From the NCBI GenBank assembly GCA_003246575.1, contig QJZZ01000001.1, positions 157,978 through 221,977 on the forward strand: a stretch of DNA of 64,000 bases, given 5' to 3'. Numbering within the stretch: the first letter of the stretch is position 1; each line of letters starts with the position of its first letter. The translations under genes and the position numbers were made by a program. Of this stretch, positions 26,481-34,509 are shown piece by piece. A model generated the notes under the pieces. That model made no database searches. It was not told the DNA's origin and was given only the letters and a program-made list of their open reading frames with translations. This DNA comes from Candidatus Saccharimonadota bacterium (lineage in GTDB: Bacteria > Patescibacteriota > Saccharimonadia > Saccharimonadales > Saccharimonadaceae).

Positions 26481-27458
26481 CTACGCGTGATGCGGAAGCA
26501 TGTGCTTCGAGAGGATTTTCTTTTCGCGTTGTTCGCCAAGCCAGAAGCTGACGACCATAACAACGGCGCCGATATAGACCGGCCAAAGAACAAGTAGACG
26601 TTGCATAACAGAGGTGTTTGCTGCGCCAGTACCATCGGTGGTTCCGGCCCCTGCTGCGTATGGCTGGCCGTTGACGATTGCCGCTACAGTCAAGAATGCG
26701 ACGCGGCCATCGGCGTCGGTTGCCTGAATTGATAGATTGTAGGTACCTGCTTTCGTGTAGGTGTGGTTGATGCGAAAGTCTTCGTTGGTCGGACGCGACA
26801 CTACTTTGTTCGTTGCGTCACCCCATTGGACGTTGAAAGCGTATGGTGCGCGGCCACCAAGAATGTTGATTGGGACGCTCATGTCTTGGTTCGGGAACGT
26901 GCCACGGAAAACAGCATCAGTATTGACGACAAGTTGGTCTCCGCCAAAGCTCAGTGCGGAAAGTTGCTGACCTTGAGTAATCTGAGCATCATAGAACACA
27001 GTGAGTGATTCAGAAACTGGCCCGGATTGGTTCAGGGCGTCGTAAATGTATGCAGTTAGCACGTTCTGTCCGATCAACAGATCAATATCGACATCATAGG
27101 TGCCATCATTTTTGCAGACGGTTGAGCCCGCAAAAATATTGTTTTTGTAGATTTCAACGAGCATACCTTCGGTGCAGCTACCATGGAGTCCAACCGGAGT
27201 GCTGGTGTACCTATCCCTGTTGTCTTTGGTCGCAAGTGTTGCGACGACGGTAGGGGGATCCGCAGGTAGTGTGCCGGAAAGACCGATAGTAACCGTCTCG
27301 GGACCGGGACTCGCGAGGAACGCCGTTGACGTAAATGTCGTCAGTGAGGCACCAACCATTGTCAGCAAAAGGAGTAGCGCAGTGTACGACGTATGTTCAT
27401 GTGCACGGTGCGCACCTGTATGCGAGTGATGCAAGAGCTTCAAACGACGGTGTTTCAT
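26481..27458 (-). CDS. Membrane-anchored PKD-domain protein
   Basis: 325 residues from ATG 27458. His-rich N-terminus, signal-anchor TM (about 30-50), an Ig-like domain with a Cys pair (LHGSCTEG and STVCKNDG), a PKD-like domain (INILGGRAPYAFNVQWGD, then HTYTKAGTYNLSIQATDADG), and a C-terminal TM (about 288-310) with a basic tail. TACAAT ends 6 nt before the ATG (leaderless). An upstream in-frame ATG at 27485 is excluded by that promoter. Follows the DUF916-like gene closely, on the same strand. Confidence 0.83.
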   Translation of the reverse strand: MKHRRLKLLHHSHTGAHRAHEHTSYTALLLLLTMVGASLTTFTSTAFLASPGPETVTIGLSGTLPADPPTVVATLATKDNRDRYTSTPVGLHGSCTEGMLVEIYKNNIFAGSTVCKNDGTYDVDIDLLIGQNVLTAYIYDALNQSGPVSESLTVFYDAQITQGQQLSALSFGGDQLVVNTDAVFRGTFPNQDMSVPINILGGRAPYAFNVQWGDATNKVVSRPTNEDFRINHTYTKAGTYNLSIQATDADGRVAFLTVAAIVNGQPYAAGAGTTDGTGAANTSVMQRLLVLWPVYIGAVVMVVSFWLGEQREKKILSKHMLPHHA

Positions 27459-27464
27459 GAGTCG

Positions 27465-27470
27465 ATTGTA
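27465..27470 (-). promoter_or_regulatory. -10 box, leaderless promoter of the PKD gene
   Basis: TACAAT on the minus strand, 6 nt before ATG 27458. Confidence 0.55.
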
Positions 27471-27487
27471 CCACATACCGTTCACGC

Positions 27488-28510
27488 TTAGCGACGACGG
27501 CGAGATGATCCGCGGTGGCTTGATGCTGTTGAGCGGCGGCTGCGGTTACCACGGTGACCCGACATGCTGCGGTCGTGTGACACGAGCCAGTAGCGGAAGC
27601 CACCAATGATTGCTGCAAGTGCAACGATGATGCCGAGCACGATTTGCCATGGGAAGACAAAGATGCGTACGGTTTTTGTGACGGTTTGGCCGTCGCCGAA
27701 AGTAGTTGTCAGTTTGCCGGTATACATGCCGAATAGCATACGGTTACCAATGTTAGTTTTATCGAGTGAAGTTTCAAAGCGACGAATACTATCTGGGAGG
27801 ACGGTGTTCTTCGCGAGATTGAAGCTGAGGTTCGCAACTGGCTTGCCGAACATATCCGCGACAGCAAGGACACCGACTGGTTGCTCCTGGACGTTTCCGG
27901 TGTTCTTGACGCGCTGTACGAAGGTAATTGGTGAGCCATCAAAGAACCAACCGCGCTTGCCTTCTTTTTGTGCGTAGAGTTCTTCGACTTCCATGCTTTC
28001 GGTCGCATCACCGTTAACACGGATGAAGACGAGAGCACCGAGGCTTGCTGAAAGTGCAACTCCTGACGAGTTCAGGGAACCAGCTTTGGCGGTGAAGCGA
28101 ATCACGCCGTAGTAGCCACCAGGTGAAGCATTTGATGGTACGTTAATTTCGACTGGTAAGCTTTTGATTTCGCCCGGGATGAGGGTTAATTGATTGAGGG
28201 GTTGCACCCAATCGATGATTGAGTACGGACTTTTCTCTGTCGTATCGGTAGCGATCTTTGGAATACCCGTTTCGCCGTCGGAGCTAAAGTCATTGACTTC
28301 GCCGGTGACAACAAGGGGCACCTTAGCGATATCGCGAATCTTGATATCTGCGGTCACTGTTTGACCTGGATCCGCCCTGAGCGACACCAATGGAGGTGCG
28401 ATCTCAAGTGCTTGGCCTGTGCCTAGATCTTCGTCTACTGCGTATGTTGCGTTAGCAAATAAACCGGCAGTGACGAGTGTAAATAGCAGGGCAAGGAGGA
28501 TCTTCTTCAT
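27488..28510 (-). CDS. DUF916-like (WxL-associated) cell-surface protein
   Basis: 340 residues. Signal peptide (cleavage near TYAVDE), an Ig-like domain with PPLVSLRADPGQTVTADIKIRD, then SPGGYYGVIRF, a second beta domain with VQRVKNTGNVQEQPVGVL, a C-terminal TM (about 287-310) and a basic Arg/Ser/His tail. This order (signal peptide, DUF916-like, DUF3324-like, TM, basic tail) is that of the Firmicutes proteins which tether WxL proteins to peptidoglycan. The assignment is by architecture and a few motifs and would need a profile search. The gene follows a series of secreted paralogues, as in WxL loci. Confidence 0.68.
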   Translation of the reverse strand: MKKILLALLFTLVTAGLFANATYAVDEDLGTGQALEIAPPLVSLRADPGQTVTADIKIRDIAKVPLVVTGEVNDFSSDGETGIPKIATDTTEKSPYSIIDWVQPLNQLTLIPGEIKSLPVEINVPSNASPGGYYGVIRFTAKAGSLNSSGVALSASLGALVFIRVNGDATESMEVEELYAQKEGKRGWFFDGSPITFVQRVKNTGNVQEQPVGVLAVADMFGKPVANLSFNLAKNTVLPDSIRRFETSLDKTNIGNRMLFGMYTGKLTTTFGDGQTVTKTVRIFVFPWQIVLGIIVALAAIIGGFRYWLVSHDRSMSGHRGNRSRRSTASSHRGSSRRRR

Positions 28511-28517
28511 GGCAGAA

Positions 28518-29624
28518 TTAGTAAGTAGGTGTACAGATGTACGTTAAGGTTGTTGTGTAGGTACCCGCGAGCTGGTTACCAGCGACGTTGACCATATATG
28601 ACGCAGTGTATTTCTGACCAGCAGATGGACCTGTGCTTGATGCAACAGTTTGAACACTTGTGTCGTCGAATGTGAAGGTGCCGTCTGTGGCAAATGGTGC
28701 AGTTGCGTCACCAGTGTAGTCGCCAGCGTCTGCGGCAGGTGATACATCGGCGCCGAAAGCAAGAGTCGTGTTAGCGACGACGTTCATGCCGAACTCACTT
28801 TTACCGATAGTTGGTGTTGCAGGAGTTGTCATAGCAGCGATTGAGTTTGACCCATTGGTTAGTGTTGCACCCTCAACTGTCACGACGTAGCCAGAGAGGC
28901 CATTTGTGCTGGCGGCAAACTCAGATGTTGCTGTCGTGGTTGCAGTTGGCGAGAAGACACCGAAGTCAATCGTACCGGCCGTAACTGTCTGGCAGGTTGC
29001 GTCAACAGTCGTGCCTGTACAGAAGACAAGCGTTTCAGGCATGTAACCAGTGAAGTCGATTGGATTTGCTGTTGCGGCAGTAACAGTACCGTCATCCACG
29101 GCGCCTGTACCGTCAGAGGCTGAATAAGTTGTTATGCGTACGTAAAATGTGTAGTTTGCGGTTGATGGATTCTGAACTCCGTTGAGAGTAATGTGTATAG
29201 CGGCACCTGTTGGATTCGCAGGAGTCGGACGGGTGATGTACACAGTGTTTGCTGTTGGTGCCGGTGCGTCGCCGCCGTTACCAATCGTGAAGCCCGTTGC
29301 GCCACTACCGGTGTCATCTCCGTAGCTTACACCTGATGCACTTAATCCTGTTGGTGTGTTGCATGTTCCCGATGCAGCATCACAGTATTCAAATTTAATA
29401 GAACCTATATTTGTTGTTGTACTTGGTACAGTGAAGTCGAATGCGTGATTGACGACACCACCAGGCGTTGATCCACCGACCGAGCCGACAGATTGTAATG
29501 TAAGTGATCGTGGCTGCATTTGTGCCGCGAACACTGATGAGCCTCCCAAAAGCGGTACGACACTCGCAACCGCCATCATGATACCCAAAATAATGTGTTG
29601 TGTTTTTGTTTGTTTTCCCCTCAT
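28518..29624 (-). CDS. Secreted surface protein of a local paralogue family
   Basis: 368 residues, intact member. Signal peptide (about 1-33, ending SVFAA), then SLTLQSVG, GSTPGGVVNHAFDF and a Cys pair (EYCDAASGTCNTPTG), a middle junction (TGYMPETLVFC) and a C-terminal beta domain ending in AGTYTTTLTYICTPTY. The C-terminal GTYTTTLTY resembles the end of WxL domains (GTYxxxITW). It lies 8 nt before the DUF916-like gene, so they are one operon. Extended -10 (TGATACAAT, 29634-29639) ends 9 nt before the ATG. Confidence 0.78.
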   Translation of the reverse strand: MRGKQTKTQHIILGIMMAVASVVPLLGGSSVFAAQMQPRSLTLQSVGSVGGSTPGGVVNHAFDFTVPSTTTNIGSIKFEYCDAASGTCNTPTGLSASGVSYGDDTGSGATGFTIGNGGDAPAPTANTVYITRPTPANPTGAAIHITLNGVQNPSTANYTFYVRITTYSASDGTGAVDDGTVTAATANPIDFTGYMPETLVFCTGTTVDATCQTVTAGTIDFGVFSPTATTTATSEFAASTNGLSGYVVTVEGATLTNGSNSIAAMTTPATPTIGKSEFGMNVVANTTLAFGADVSPAADAGDYTGDATAPFATDGTFTFDDTSVQTVASSTGPSAGQKYTASYMVNVAGNQLAGTYTTTLTYICTPTY

Positions 29625-29720
29625 AACACAATAATTGTATCACAAGCATAGGCACAATGTCAACAACAAACTCATGCTTTTTCATCTGTAAAACCACATT
29701 TTTTCGCTAAAAATTATTGC

Positions 29721-29755
29721 ACAAAATATACCGCGCCGAGATGGGCGCGGTATAT
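29721..29755 (-). terminator. Intrinsic terminator
   Basis: A 12-bp stem (ATATACCGCGCC at 29726-29737 pairing with 29744-29755) followed by TTTT on the minus strand. It ends the transcript of the frameshifted paralogue copy 1. Confidence 0.82.
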
Positions 29756-29776
29756 GAATTTCTAGGCAATATCTAC

Positions 29777-30373
29777 TTAGAACGTAGGAGTACAAATGTA
29801 CTGCAAAGTCGTAGTGTAGGTACCAGGTGCCTGGCTACCAGCGACGTTCGCGATGTAGCTCACAGTGTAGATCTGGGCGTCTGTAGGGCCGAGAACGTTA
29901 TCGCCACTGTTGGCAATCACGTCACCAGAGAGGAACTTGAATTCGCCATTGGTTGCGTAATCGGTGGTAGGTTGACCGCGGAGGTTTGTTTGGTTCGATG
30001 TCAAATCGATGTCTGCACTGGCGACAAATGTGTCGTAGGCGTCAATCGTTGGTGCGTTACCGTAGCCTGCCGTGCCGTTGTCGTTACGGACAAGGTTGAG
30101 TCCGAATTGACCGGTACCGAAGGCGCTTTGTGCGACTGAGCTCATAGCTGGAATCGTGTAGCTACCTGATGTCAAGGTTGGACCGTTGACTGAGATAGCG
30201 TAGCCACCGCCAGCGTTGGTACTCGCAGCCATCTGTGACGTTGCGTAGGCAGTTGCCGTTGACGAGAACAGCTGGTTGAAGCTGACAGCGCCAGTTGTTG
30301 CAGTTGTACAGTCAGGCACACTTGCGGTCTTTGCGATGGTTGCACCAGCACAGAAGACAAGTGATTCTGGCAT
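29777..30373 (-). CDS. Surface paralogue copy 1, C-terminal half (frame-shifted)
   Basis: 198 residues from ATG 30373. In the intact relative at 28518 this part is fused to the N-terminal half through the sequence MPETLVFC; here it is MPESLVFC. The domain ends in PGTYTTTLQYICTPTF like its relatives. The frame is open upstream to include NPIVLSGV, matching the relatives, so the break is a frameshift and not a natural gene end. If expressed separately, the ATG lies 8 nt after the TGA of the upstream half, with a weak GAGCGG before it, so termination-reinitiation is conceivable. No signal peptide of its own. Confidence 0.65.
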   Translation of the reverse strand: MPESLVFCAGATIAKTASVPDCTTATTGAVSFNQLFSSTATAYATSQMAASTNAGGGYAISVNGPTLTSGSYTIPAMSSVAQSAFGTGQFGLNLVRNDNGTAGYGNAPTIDAYDTFVASADIDLTSNQTNLRGQPTTDYATNGEFKFLSGDVIANSGDNVLGPTDAQIYTVSYIANVAGSQAPGTYTTTLQYICTPTF

Positions 30374-30381
30374 GACACCGC

Positions 30382-30930
30382 TCAGGACGATTGGATTGCC
30401 GAGACCGTACCAGCGTTAATAATTGATCCAGTTGCGTTGTTGTTGCTGTAGGCAAGGAGGCGAACATAGAATGTCTCGTTGTTGCCAGTCGGGTTGGTGA
30501 CCGAACCGATTACTACTGAAATTGTATCACTGGCAGTGTGGCTACCGGCGTAGTTAAGATATGGTGCACCCGCTGTTGTATTGTTTAGAGTTGCACCCTG
30601 TAGGCTACCAGTGTCGGCATCTAGCGTTGCACTTGTCGTAACGAGACCAGTCGGAGTCACACAGTTGTTTTCTCCGACATCAGCTGTCGTACAGTAGAGC
30701 AGCTTGATTGACTGCCAGCTTGCACTTGCAGGCATAGTGAAATCGAGTTTGTGCTTAACGACGCCGCCAGGTGTTGAGCCTTGTACGAGACCGTTATTTT
30801 GTAATGTGAGCGAGCGTGTGGTGATTGCCGCAGCATACGTCGACTGCGAGAGCAGTACGGGCGCAATGGTTGCGAGCAACATGAAAACAGCACCCACGAG
30901 GTATCGCTGTTTGACTGTTCCTCTTGCCAT
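30382..30930 (-). CDS. Surface paralogue copy 1, N-terminal half (frame-shifted)
   Basis: 182 residues. Signal peptide ending near STYAAA, then SLTLQNNGLVQGSTPGG, a Cys pair (LLYCTT...NNCVTPTG) and FYVRLLAYSNNNATGSII, ending prematurely after GTVSA at a TGA (30382-30384). A change of 3n+1 nt just after a GGTCTC (30401-30406, minus strand) would restore the full-length gene. AAGGAAG lies about 8 nt upstream of the ATG. The upstream half alone would be a secreted one-domain protein. Confidence 0.68.
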   Translation of the reverse strand: MARGTVKQRYLVGAVFMLLATIAPVLLSQSTYAAAITTRSLTLQNNGLVQGSTPGGVVKHKLDFTMPASASWQSIKLLYCTTADVGENNCVTPTGLVTTSATLDADTGSLQGATLNNTTAGAPYLNYAGSHTASDTISVVIGSVTNPTGNNETFYVRLLAYSNNNATGSIINAGTVSAIQSS

Positions 30931-31035
30931 AATAATTACTTCTTCCTTGTTTTTAATTGTGATTGTTGGTTTTTATAGTAGTTTGTATTGCTATAGTACC
31001 GTAAGCGGAATGCAAAGTCAACAACAAAACATAAG

Positions 31036-31066
31036 CAAAAAACTACACCCCATAGTGGGGTGTAGT
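31036..31066 (-). terminator. Intrinsic terminator
   Basis: A perfect 10-bp stem (ACTACACCCC at 31042-31051, complement 31057-31066) followed on the minus strand by a run of six T. It ends the transcript of paralogue copy 2. Confidence 0.87.
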
Positions 31067-31103
31067 CGATCCATCATATCCAGTGGTGGTTGGCTATGCG
31101 GTA

Positions 31104-31700
31104 CTAGAACGTAGGAGTACAAATGTACTGCAAAGTCGTAGTGTAGGTACCAGGTGCCTGGCTACCAGCGACGTTCGCGATGTAGCTCACAGTGTAGATC
31201 TGGGCGTCTGTAGGGCCGAGAGCACTATCGCCACTGTCGGCGATGGTGTCGCCTGAGAGGAACTTGAAGACACCGTTTGTAGCGTAGTCAGTAGTAGGTT
31301 GACCGCGGAGGTTGGTGGTGTTTGACGTCAGGTCGATGTCTGCGCTGGCGACAAATGTGTCGTAGGCGTCAATCGTTGGTGCGTTACCATAGCCGGCAGT
31401 CGACTGGTCGTTGCGAACAAGGTTGAGGCCAAATTGACCGACGCCAAATGCACTCTGAGTAGCAGATGCCATTGCAGGGATGGTGTAGCTACCTGATGTC
31501 AAGGTTGGACCGTTGACTGAGATAGCATAACCTGAACCGGCATTGGTACTTGCTGACATTTGAGATGTTGCGTATGACGTTGCCGTTGACGAGAACAGCT
31601 GGTTGAAGCTGACAGCGCCAGTTGTTGCAGTTGTACAGTCAGGCACACTTGCGGTCTTTGCGATGGTTGCACCAGCACAGAAGACAAGTGATTCTGGCAT
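31104..31700 (-). CDS. Surface paralogue copy 2, C-terminal half (frame-shifted)
   Basis: 198 residues from ATG 31700, the same length as the copy 1 half and nearly identical in long stretches (identical C-terminal PGTYTTTLQYICTPTF). The frame remains open upstream and includes RPIVLSGV, which matches the intact relatives, so it is the second part of a broken gene. No own signal peptide, so secretion would need the upstream part. Confidence 0.65.
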   Translation of the reverse strand: MPESLVFCAGATIAKTASVPDCTTATTGAVSFNQLFSSTATSYATSQMSASTNAGSGYAISVNGPTLTSGSYTIPAMASATQSAFGVGQFGLNLVRNDQSTAGYGNAPTIDAYDTFVASADIDLTSNTTNLRGQPTTDYATNGVFKFLSGDTIADSGDSALGPTDAQIYTVSYIANVAGSQAPGTYTTTLQYICTPTF

Positions 31701-32262
31701 GACACCGCTCAGGACGATTGGACGAGACCGTACCCGAGTTGATGATAGAGCCTGTACCGTCGTTGCCACTATAGGCAAGGAGGCGAACATAGAATGTCTC
31801 GTTGTTGGTGGTTGGGTTGGTGATACTGCCAATGGTGATGTGCTGAGTGAATAGTGCAGATTGTCCACTTACGTAAGACAGGTACGGAGCACCGTTAACT
31901 GAGTTATTGAGTGTTGCTCCGGTGAGGCCTGAGCCGAACTCATCATCGAGCGTCGCACTCGTTGTGTCGAGGCCAGTTGGTGTTACACAGTTGTTTTCGC
32001 CGACGTCGGCGTTAGTACAGTACAGCAGCTTGATTGACTGCCAGGTGCCTGTAGCTGGCATCGTGAAGTCAAATTTATGCTTGACAACACCGCCAGGTGT
32101 TGAACCCTCGACGAGACCATTGGCAAGCAGCGTCAATGACCTTGTACTGATGGCGTCTGCATACGTTGCTGACGAAAGCAGCAGCGGCGTGACTGTTGCC
32201 ACGAGCAACAGACTGGCAGAAACCAGGGCACGTAAACGGTTGATATTGATGTGGTGGATCAT
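31639..32262 (-). CDS. Surface paralogue copy 2, N-terminal half (frame-shifted)
   Basis: 207 residues. Signal peptide ending near ATYADA, SLTLLANGLVEGSTPGG, a Cys pair (LLYCTN...NNCVTPTG), FYVRLLAYSGNDGTGSII, then after GTVSS the frame runs into out-of-frame sequence (last about 27 residues are meaningless) and stops inside the C-terminal half. The shift lies at the same position as in copy 1, next to GGTCTC (31724-31729, minus strand), but by 4 nt less sequence. AGAG lies before the ATG. Confidence 0.68.
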   Translation of the reverse strand: MIHHININRLRALVSASLLLVATVTPLLLSSATYADAISTRSLTLLANGLVEGSTPGGVVKHKFDFTMPATGTWQSIKLLYCTNADVGENNCVTPTGLDTTSATLDDEFGSGLTGATLNNSVNGAPYLSYVSGQSALFTQHITIGSITNPTTNNETFYVRLLAYSGNDGTGSIINSGTVSSNRPERCHARITCLLCWCNHRKDRKCA

Positions 32263-32378
32263 ATAGTTCTCTTTGTTTTAGAGTTGGTATATGCACAGAT
32301 AATAGCATTAGCATTTTGACGTTGTCAACAAAACATGGCCAGAAAGAAAACGTATATGTGGACAAGTTGTGGATGAGG

Positions 32379-33107
32379 TTAGTAGGTGGCAGTCACGAGA
32401 AGGGTTTGCGAGATGTTGTAGACACCACCCGGTGTCAGGGGCGAGACGTTGGCGAGAAATGATACGGTGTACGTGGTTTCGCCGGAATCTCCCGGGGCAG
32501 ACGCGATGACATCACCGTCGAAATATTGGTAATGATTCGCTACATCATAGCCACTCGCGACGCTCCCGTTGCCGAAGTCGCCATTGTCGAGATTGGCGCC
32601 GAGCGATACCGGGCTAGTATTGGCAACGAGATTGATGCCATATTGTTCGACGCCAACCTGAGACACGTCTGGGGCTGTCAAGTGCGCAAGGGTATGTGTG
32701 CCATTCGTCGGGCCGTCACCAAAGATCTGTACGATATAGCCGAATGTCGTGTAATCTTTGACGGTGAAGTTGATCGTTGTCGTCGAGGCTTGCGTGGTAC
32801 TGAAGGTACCAAAGTCTGCTCCGACTGCATCGACGCTAAACGAAAGCACGGGATCTTCGCTCGTTTTGGAACCGGCGTTGATCTGGTAGTTAGGCGAAGC
32901 AGAGTTGCCAACGCCGAGGTCGCCAGTGCCGCTCGTCAGGCCGTAGGTAGCAGATTGAACACCGACCGCATCGCTTGTGCCGATGCTCGTTTCATTGAGT
33001 TTGTAATTCGAAGACTGACTCGTCTCAGCACTGGCGTAGGGCATGGCCAAAAACATCAGACAAATGCTGATGACACCAAACTCCGGCCACAACTTGCGTA
33101 GTCGCAT
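32379..33107 (-). CDS. Secreted surface protein, distant paralogue
   Basis: 242 residues from ATG 33107. Signal peptide (about 7-28, cleavage near SAETSQ), SSNYKLNETSIGTSDAVG, then the C-terminal domain (VDFGTFSTTQAS type region, YVVQI-like GYIVQIFG, ending in GGVYNISQTLLVTATY). It shares the C-terminal domain plan with the other family members but lacks their Cys-containing N-domain and the terminal ICTP motif. The frame is open upstream to 33290 but without a plausible signal peptide, so the shorter start is chosen. Confidence 0.75.
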   Translation of the reverse strand: MRLRKLWPEFGVISICLMFLAMPYASAETSQSSNYKLNETSIGTSDAVGVQSATYGLTSGTGDLGVGNSASPNYQINAGSKTSEDPVLSFSVDAVGADFGTFSTTQASTTTINFTVKDYTTFGYIVQIFGDGPTNGTHTLAHLTAPDVSQVGVEQYGINLVANTSPVSLGANLDNGDFGNGSVASGYDVANHYQYFDGDVIASAPGDSGETTYTVSFLANVSPLTPGGVYNISQTLLVTATY

Positions 33108-33199
33108 GCTGCTATTGTTGGACAGCGTAAGCTTTTTTGCAAGTTTTTGTTGCACAAGGTATAGTACATACATACTAATTAGGTGGCGAACAAAAGATA

Positions 33200-34234
33200 A
33201 TGGAACAAAACAATCCGAACACTTCGGGTGAATCGCAAAGCCCGAAGCCAATGGCGCTGAAGGTTGATGAGAATCAGGCTGTCGCAACAACTGTCTACGG
33301 TGGCGATTCGAGTGTCAAAGAAACGACCAAGCGTCGTCGTATGACCTATCGTCCTTCGCACAAAGCTACCTTCGTAGGTCTTGCTGTCATCTCTGTATTT
33401 TTGCTCGCAAATGTCGCCGGATTGTGGTTCTTGCTGCGAAGCCAGGCAGATACGCAAGAGCAGCTCGTTAACAACGGTGTTACATTGAGTACGGACACGT
33501 TGTCGCAGCTTGGTGTGAATCGTGATTCAGTCGGCGAGGCGTCGGAGCTAACTATCGGTCCCGACACGACCTTTCGTAGCGGTGTCACAATCGGCAACGA
33601 CGTTAGCATTGGTGGAAGCCTTCAGCTCAACAGTGACTTCGTAACGGGGTCTGCAAAGATCACCAATCTGCAAGCTGGTGAAACTCAACTTGAGTCGCTC
33701 AATGTGAATGGTGATGGCACAATCACGACCCTGAACCTGCGCAATGATTTGAATGTTGTTGGAACGACGCGTCTACAAGGCCAGGCAATCTTTTCGCAGC
33801 TCGTGACAGTCAACAATAATGTGAATATTGCTGGTAACTTGTCAGTTGGTGGTATATTCGCCGCCAAGAGTTTTGAGGCGAGTACACTGACTGCCGGCCA
33901 ACAGCTGACTGTCGGCGGGCATATCGTTACTTCTGGAAGTGGGCCGACCTTTGCGCAAGGCTCTGCGCTCGGTAGTGGCGGTACGGCATCGGCAAACGGT
34001 ACAGACGCTGCGGGCACCATATCGGTCAACGTCGGTACAGGTGCTGGAACTGGGTTGATCGGGACTGTGACGTTTAATCGCGCCTATGCGGCAATGCCAA
34101 GCGTCGTTGTATCGCCAATTGGAACGCCAATGCCGGGACTCTACGTTAATCGCACGACAACTGGCTTCAGTGTCAGCACAACGAGTGCGCTGCCTGTTGG
34201 CAGCTATGCGATTGATTTCATCGTAATGCAATAG
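33200..34234 (+). CDS. Membrane-anchored beta-helix/tail-fibre-like protein
   Basis: 344 residues. Polar N-terminus of about 55 residues, one TM helix (about 57-80), then short imperfect repeats (TIGNDVSIGGSLQLN, LNLRNDLNVVGTTRLQGQ, NVNIAGNLSVGG) typical of a right-handed beta-helix or bactofilin/tail-spike shaft, and a C-terminal beta domain (TVTFNRAYAAMPSVVVSPIG) resembling a phage tail-fibre tip. AGGTGG lies about 15 nt upstream of the ATG. It is the only plus-strand gene in the surface cluster and converges on the ATPase operon. Confidence 0.75.
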   Translation: MEQNNPNTSGESQSPKPMALKVDENQAVATTVYGGDSSVKETTKRRRMTYRPSHKATFVGLAVISVFLLANVAGLWFLLRSQADTQEQLVNNGVTLSTDTLSQLGVNRDSVGEASELTIGPDTTFRSGVTIGNDVSIGGSLQLNSDFVTGSAKITNLQAGETQLESLNVNGDGTITTLNLRNDLNVVGTTRLQGQAIFSQLVTVNNNVNIAGNLSVGGIFAAKSFEASTLTAGQQLTVGGHIVTSGSGPTFAQGSALGSGGTASANGTDAAGTISVNVGTGAGTGLIGTVTFNRAYAAMPSVVVSPIGTPMPGLYVNRTTTGFSVSTTSALPVGSYAIDFIVMQ

Positions 34235-34245
34235 GCAACGTCCGC

Positions 34246-34509
34246 TTAGACGTTCACGAATAGGTAGACGAGGTTATCTCGCACAGTGACGAGGCCACTT
34301 TCGACGTCGAATGATGTGATGGTTTCACCGTTGATGATCTCGACCTTGCATGGCTCGAGCATCGAAAAGAAATCTGCGTGCCCGGGCAAAATCGAAAAGT
34401 CGCCAACGGCATTTTTGGCGGAAAACGCGCTGGCTTCGCCGTCATAGTAGACATGAAATGGCGCGCGCGCGATAACTTTTATGCGCTCTTCAAAATCAAG
34501 CTTGGCCAT
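34246..34509 (-). CDS. atpC: F1-type ATPase epsilon subunit, beta-sandwich only
   Basis: 87 residues from ATG 34509, overlapping atpD by 14 nt (an ATG two codons earlier is possible). The sequence matches the N-terminal beta-sandwich of epsilon: GDFSILPGHADFFSMLEPCKVEI, then a short end VRDNLVYLFVNV. The usual C-terminal two-helix domain, which inhibits ATP hydrolysis in many bacteria, is absent; full-length epsilon is about 130-140 residues. Last gene of the operon. Confidence 0.8.
   Translation of the reverse strand: MAKLDFEERIKVIARAPFHVYYDGEASAFSAKNAVGDFSILPGHADFFSMLEPCKVEIINGETITSFDVESGLVTVRDNLVYLFVNV

Larger units (their letters stand above)
29777..32262 (-). repeat. Tandem gene duplication of about 1.15 kb units
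   Basis: Units 29777-30930 and 31104-32262 are direct repeats. Identical blocks include about 110 nt at the gene ends (29782 and 31109 onward) and about 145 nt around 30250-30396 and 31579-31722, while other parts differ, which indicates gene conversion after duplication. Confidence 0.85.
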
